Source of the DNA: Luteimonas viscosa
Lineage (GTDB): Bacteria > Pseudomonadota > Gammaproteobacteria > Xanthomonadales > Xanthomonadaceae
DNA length: 64,000 nucleotides
Direction of reading: 5' to 3'
NCBI RefSeq assembly: GCF_008244685.1
Contig: NZ_VTFT01000002.1
Coordinates: 248,001-312,000, forward strand
The notes beneath the pieces are model-generated. The model was not told the origin of the DNA, did no database searches, and saw only the letters and a program-made list of their open reading frames with translations. Position numbers and translations under genes: made by a program. Every line of letters begins with the position of its first letter. The first letter of the stretch is position 1. Shown one piece after another: positions 60,678 to 64,000 of this stretch.

Positions 60678-61451
60678 ATGCATACGATCCCCATGCTGTA
60701 CTCCGAGCACTTCGCGCCATGGTCGGAGCGTGCCCGCTGGGCAATGGACCACCATCGCCTGCGCTACTCGCTCGTCGAACACACCCCGTTGCTGGGCGAC
60801 CTGAGGCTCAGGGCGGCCGCGCGCAAGGCCACGGGCGCCGTCTCGGTCCCGCTCCTGGTTGATGGCCCGGTGAGGCTCAGGGATTCCGTTGCGATCGCGC
60901 ATTACGCCGACAGCAAGGGCTCCATGCCCAGGCTCTTGCCTGCCGCCACCGCCGACGAAGTGCTGGCGTGGTGCTCGCGCATCGAACCCCTGATGCAGCT
61001 TGGCAGGGCGCGTGTGCTTGCAGGCTTGAAGACCGGAAGCGCGTCGATACTGGAGGCCGCTCCTGTCCGGACACCGGACTGGCTCCATCCCGTCGTCGCC
61101 GCTGTCGGGTCGCTGGCGGTGCGTCGGCTCGAAAAGAAGTACGCAGCGACTTATGAGCCCGCCGCTGCGCTCGAAACCGCGCGCTCGGTGATCCGGCAAC
61201 TGGAGGCCGCGCTGCGCGGGCGCATGTTCCTGGTGGACGATCGCTTCAGCTTTGCCGACATCGCCGCCGCGAGCGCGTTTCAGTTCGTCCAACCCGTGGA
61301 TTCTTCATTCATCGCCCTGGGACCGGCGACCCGCATTGTCTGGACCTGGCCCGGACTCGCGGAGGAATCGGCATCGGTGATCGCCTGGCGCGATACGCTC
61401 TACCATCGACACAGGGCGCTGCCGTCCCCGGTTGCCGATGTGGACCGATGA
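60678..61451 (+). CDS. Glutathione S-transferase-like protein
   Basis: A 257-residue protein with a thioredoxin-like N-terminal domain (LYSEHFAPWSERARWAMDHH; VSVPLLVDGPVRLRDSVAIAHYAD, the cis-Pro and Ser-Glu-like glutathione site) and an all-helical C-terminal domain (RMFLVDDRFSFADIAAASAFQF, the N-capping-box region). GST substrate is unknown. Start is uncertain between ATG 60678 and ATG 60693; 60678 is used. Convergent with a marR gene; base composition by eye is a little less GC-rich than the block to the left. Confidence 0.8.
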   Translation: MHTIPMLYSEHFAPWSERARWAMDHHRLRYSLVEHTPLLGDLRLRAAARKATGAVSVPLLVDGPVRLRDSVAIAHYADSKGSMPRLLPAATADEVLAWCSRIEPLMQLGRARVLAGLKTGSASILEAAPVRTPDWLHPVVAAVGSLAVRRLEKKYAATYEPAAALETARSVIRQLEAALRGRMFLVDDRFSFADIAAASAFQFVQPVDSSFIALGPATRIVWTWPGLAEESASVIAWRDTLYHRHRALPSPVADVDR

Positions 61452-61562
61452 ATCACGGCGCCGCTGGCGGAGACCCGAGGCAGCCATCGCCACGGTGCAC
61501 CTGTGCGACGTCCGGCGCCTGGTCCCGGTTCCGGCAGACGTCTGGATGCGTCGCGGCCGCGC

Positions 61563-62045
61563 CTAGTCGACCCTGCGCGGAATCCGCGCACCGACGGCTT
61601 CGCGGATCCGTTCATCGAAGGACCGTTGCTGCAATGCCCGCAGCGCGGTTGCGAGCGTGTCCTCGAGCGATACGCCGACATCTCCGCTGAGGCTCCGTGC
61701 GGCCTGCGCAGTGGCCTGCCACTGTGCTTCCAGCAGCGGCAGTGCCCTGTTTGCCTTTGCCGTCAGCCGCAGGACCCTTTCGCGGGCATCCGCGCCCTGG
61801 GCCACCTTGATCCAGCCTTCCGCCACCATCGCCGAAACCGTCTGGCTGAGGGCGGAATGGCTCAATCCGCAGCGCTCGGCGACTTCCTTGATCCGGACCG
61901 GACCGGCGTCGCGCAGCACCCGTACGACCGGCGTGAAGCGCGGGCGGAAATGAAGGCCAAGGTCGGCATAGGCTCGCTCGACCGCGGGGTCGAGTTGATC
62001 GAGCAGGGCACGCAGCAGGGTGCCCAATGTCGCTTGTCGATCCAT
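61563..62045 (-). CDS. MarR-family transcriptional regulator
   Basis: A 160-residue winged-helix regulator: PVRIKEVAERCGLSHSALSQ is the recognition helix region, followed by MVAEGWIKVAQGADARERVLRLT, the wing with the Asp-x-Arg MarR motif. Helical ends support a dimer. ATG 62045 lies 15 bases from a TAAGCGCTTA palindrome and is divergent from the S41 peptidase gene, so it probably controls both. Ligand unknown. Confidence 0.9.
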   Translation of the reverse strand: MDRQATLGTLLRALLDQLDPAVERAYADLGLHFRPRFTPVVRVLRDAGPVRIKEVAERCGLSHSALSQTVSAMVAEGWIKVAQGADARERVLRLTAKANRALPLLEAQWQATAQAARSLSGDVGVSLEDTLATALRALQQRSFDERIREAVGARIPRRVD

Positions 62046-62060
62046 CGTCGCGATGATATA

Positions 62061-62070
62061 TAAGCGCTTA
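62061..62070. promoter_or_regulatory. TAAGCGCTTA palindrome between marR and S41 gene
   Basis: A perfect ten-base palindrome TAAGCGCTTA, extended by ATAT and ACATAT flanks, sits between the divergent marR and peptidase starts (62045 and 62095). It fits a MarR-type operator that would control both genes. Confidence 0.65.
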
Positions 62071-62094
62071 CATATTATCAAGCCGGAGGTGGCC

Positions 62095-63000
62095 ATGGTA
62101 TTCGCGATCGTTCTGGGGGCCGTGCTCGCGGCCGGCTGCCCGTCGCAGGAGAGCGTCCTGCGCGACGCCGCCGCAGCGGTCCAGGAGACGTACGTGGACC
62201 CGGGGCGGGGCCGCCATATCGCGCAGGCCCTGTCCCAGTGGGCGGACAGCGGGCGCTATGTCGATACTTGCGAGGTCCCTGCATCGTTCGTCGAACAACT
62301 CAACGCCGATCTGGATGCGTATGACGGGCACTTCCATGTCGAAGCCCCCGGCCAGGCCGGCGATCCGCAGGACTGGCTGATGGCATGGCGCGCCGATGCC
62401 GGGAAGGCGAACGCGGGCGTGCGCGAAGTGCGGGTCCTCGAGGGAAACGTCGGCTACCTGCGACTGTCGACGTTCTACCCGTGGGACGTGGCGGGCGCCA
62501 AGATCCAGGCTGCGTTCTCCCTGCTTGCGGACAGCGGCGGGCTGATCCTGGACCTGCGCCAGAACGGTGGAGGCGACGCGGGCACGGCGGAACAGCTCGT
62601 TCGCACGTTCCTTGCCGACGAGGTCTCGCAGGTCCAGCGCATCGAGCAACGCGGCACAGTCAGCGACAGCCCGCTTCCTCGGCGCGAACTCGAGGCGTTC
62701 ACGCGTCCGCTGGTGGTGCTGGTGGATCGCAGGACGGGTTCGGCGGCGGAGTTCGTCGCCTATTCTCTGCAGGTGCTGGGCCGGGCGAAAGTCGTGGGAA
62801 GCCGGACCGGCGGCGCGGCCAGCCTGCTCGGCGAGCCCGTGCAGCTATCAGGCGGCTACCGCATCTCGATTCCCTACGCCCGGCCTGTCAACAGGGTCAG
62901 CGGGGCAAGCTGGGAGAAGCTCGGCGTCCGTCCGGATGTCCCCGGTGGGGACGATCCCCTCTTCATTGCCCGCATGACGCTCGCCGCGGCGAAGCAATGA
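62095..63000 (+). CDS. S41-family peptidase, predicted lipoprotein
   Basis: A 301-residue C-terminal-processing-type peptidase. The signal ends LAAGC (Cys15), a lipobox, so it is probably membrane-anchored. An N-terminal helical region (~18-90) replaces a PDZ domain, as in IRBP-like S41 proteins. The catalytic part has LILDLRQNGGGDAGTAEQL, the nucleophile Ser in RRTGSAAEFVAYSLQ and GSRTGGAASLLGEPV. ATG 62095 is supported by CGGAGGT at 62084-62090 and gives the short signal; an upstream ATG at 62020 does not. Divergent from marR. Confidence 0.85.
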   Translation: MVFAIVLGAVLAAGCPSQESVLRDAAAAVQETYVDPGRGRHIAQALSQWADSGRYVDTCEVPASFVEQLNADLDAYDGHFHVEAPGQAGDPQDWLMAWRADAGKANAGVREVRVLEGNVGYLRLSTFYPWDVAGAKIQAAFSLLADSGGLILDLRQNGGGDAGTAEQLVRTFLADEVSQVQRIEQRGTVSDSPLPRRELEAFTRPLVVLVDRRTGSAAEFVAYSLQVLGRAKVVGSRTGGAASLLGEPVQLSGGYRISIPYARPVNRVSGASWEKLGVRPDVPGGDDPLFIARMTLAAAKQ

Positions 63001-63241
63001 TGATCGCACGCGAACCGGCGATGCCGTGGGTCATGCAGCGGCAACGGGCCGGCCTGGCGGGAGTCCGCACCCGGACCCGTCGATGGACGCGGAAACGACG
63101 CGGCCGTGCGCGCTCCGGTCATTGCCCATGGGGCCGACCGGTTCACCCGCGCATTGTCCGGAACCGCACCCTGGCCGGTGAGCTTCAAGCCCGGAATCCG
63201 CGAGAAACGCGTACGGGATCGGGGGCGCCGGGCGTGCGGGA

Positions 63242-63781
63242 TCAGGGCGGCGGCAGGCGGATGTCCGAGAGCTTCCAGCGCACCCCGTTGCGGGTCAAGA
63301 CGAACACCACTGGCGCGCCATCACCAGTATGGATGGTGGCTGTGAAGCGTGAGGTCGACTCGTAGCGACGTTCGGCGTCCCGCAGAGGGTCGGGCCGGAG
63401 TGCTTCGCGCTCGCCCCTGCGCGGCGGCGGCGTGCCGCTGGCGCGGTTCCACACCTTGCGGCCCTCCATCAGTGCGCCCAGGCCGTAGGGCGTGACCATC
63501 AGCTCGACCGCGCCGCCGGCCAGTTCGTTGGCCACGGTCATGCCGAGCGCGCCGAGCAGCCCGGATTGCGCGTCGATGCCCACGCCGCGCACCAGCCGGT
63601 CGCCGAGCTGCGCCTTGAGGCTCGCGCGCAGCGGCGGGAAGTCGACGTGCTTTGCCAGCGCCCCTGCGTTCTCCTCGCGCACCGCCTTGCCGATCGCGTG
63701 GATCGTCAGGTACGGGCCCGCCGCGGCATACGCCAGCACGGCGGCGAGCATCAGCACGGCGAGGGCGATCCACTTGCGCAT
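63242..63781 (-). CDS. DUF2939-family protein
   Basis: A 179-residue protein with one N-terminal membrane segment (WIALAVLMLAAVLAYAAAG) and the DUF2939 pattern: AGPYLTIHAIGKAVREENAG, HVDFPPLRASLKAQLGDRL, ALGMTVANELAGGAVELMVTP. A basic linker (TPPPRRGEREALRPDPL) separates a beta-rich end (FTATIHTGDGAPVVFVLTRNG). Function is unknown; likely periplasmic or membrane-anchored. Three bases separate it from the DUF2461 gene. Confidence 0.85.
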   Translation of the reverse strand: MRKWIALAVLMLAAVLAYAAAGPYLTIHAIGKAVREENAGALAKHVDFPPLRASLKAQLGDRLVRGVGIDAQSGLLGALGMTVANELAGGAVELMVTPYGLGALMEGRKVWNRASGTPPPRRGEREALRPDPLRDAERRYESTSRFTATIHTGDGAPVVFVLTRNGVRWKLSDIRLPPP

Positions 63782-63784
63782 GGC

Positions 63785-64000
63785 TCAGAACTCCAGGTCG
63801 AGCGCCGCGCAAAGATAGTCCATGAACGGCGCCAGCGCCTGCAGGTCCTTCTCCAGGGTCGCGAGCAGCCTCGGGCCGACCATCACGTTGTCCTCGATCG
63901 CGCGCCAGGCGACGAAGTTGCGGTGGCGCAGGTCGTCGATGTACTCGAAGTCTGCGGGGAAGCCGCGCGGGGGTCGCACCAGCATGTCCTCGGCGTCGAG
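63785..64000 (-). CDS. DUF2461-family protein, C-terminal part
   Basis: The C-terminal ~71 residues of a gene that continues beyond the window's right end. The end reads LVRPPRGFPADFEYIDDLRHRN, FVAWRAIEDNVMVGPR and LEKDLQALAPFMDYLCAALDL, which matches the C-terminus of DUF2461 (TIGR02453). Function unknown. It and DUF2939 look like one transcription unit. Confidence 0.8.
   Translation of the reverse strand, partial: LDAEDMLVRPPRGFPADFEYIDDLRHRNFVAWRAIEDNVMVGPRLLATLEKDLQALAPFMDYLCAALDLEF

Overview
The window is about 64 kb of very GC-rich chromosome with dense, mostly bacterial housekeeping genes. Gene content and protein wording point to the Xanthomonadaceae/Lysobacteraceae (Lysobacter-Luteimonas type): a methionine synthase split into two genes behind a SahR-type regulator, an acyl-CoA dehydrogenase, a 180-kDa-class NAD-glutamate dehydrogenase, a sucA-sucB-lpdA operon, YtrA-type GntR/ABC operons, and many gene starts overlapping the previous stop by four bases. 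No rRNA, tRNA, CRISPR array, transposase or prophage gene was seen. This placement is an inference from family content, not from a database match.

Left part (1-24.3 kb). The 3' end of ligA, epmA (EF-P lysylation), a DUF3011 lipoprotein and mtnA (methionine salvage) run forward. A reverse five-gene operon follows (gntR, ABC ATPase, permease, an acyltransferase-3/ABC-ATPase fusion, a second ABC permease) and sits between mtnA and gyrA. Its regulator gene starts next to a perfect inverted repeat. Then come gyrA, an alpha-2-macroglobulin lipoprotein paired with pbpC (envelope defence and repair), a peroxiredoxin, hsp20-cbpA behind a heat-shock-like promoter, a PilH-like response regulator, an AcuI-type reductase and a LOG-family phosphoribohydrolase.

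Middle (24.5-46.5 kb). The 2-oxoglutarate dehydrogenase operon sucA-sucB-lpdA is followed on the map by a tightly overlapping reverse operon purB-VOC-subclass B3 metallo-beta-lactamase-roxA-GNAT. fumC, a GSGD-repeat (GIN-type) beta-solenoid protein and a DUF2884 lipoprotein come next, then a second YtrA-type GntR/ABC operon led by a small exported protein and divergent from an exported glutathione peroxidase. Two FKBP-type prolyl isomerases, ugd, slyX and a DUF2058 gene complete this part.

Right part (46.6-64 kb). The sahR-metH(N)-metH(C) operon reads leftwards from a 30-bp near-perfect palindrome. The metH C-terminal gene carries an in-frame copy of an intergenic repeat that is also found between sucB and lpdA. 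An acyl-CoA dehydrogenase, the large NAD-GDH, nadK, a 5'-nucleotidase, a GST-like gene, a divergent marR/S41-peptidase pair, a DUF2939 protein and a partial DUF2461 gene follow.

Most likely to be new: the acyltransferase-ABC fusion operon, the lipoprotein-type B3 metallo-beta-lactamase inside a purB-roxA operon, the repeat-derived peptide inside MetH, and several short palindromic repeat families.
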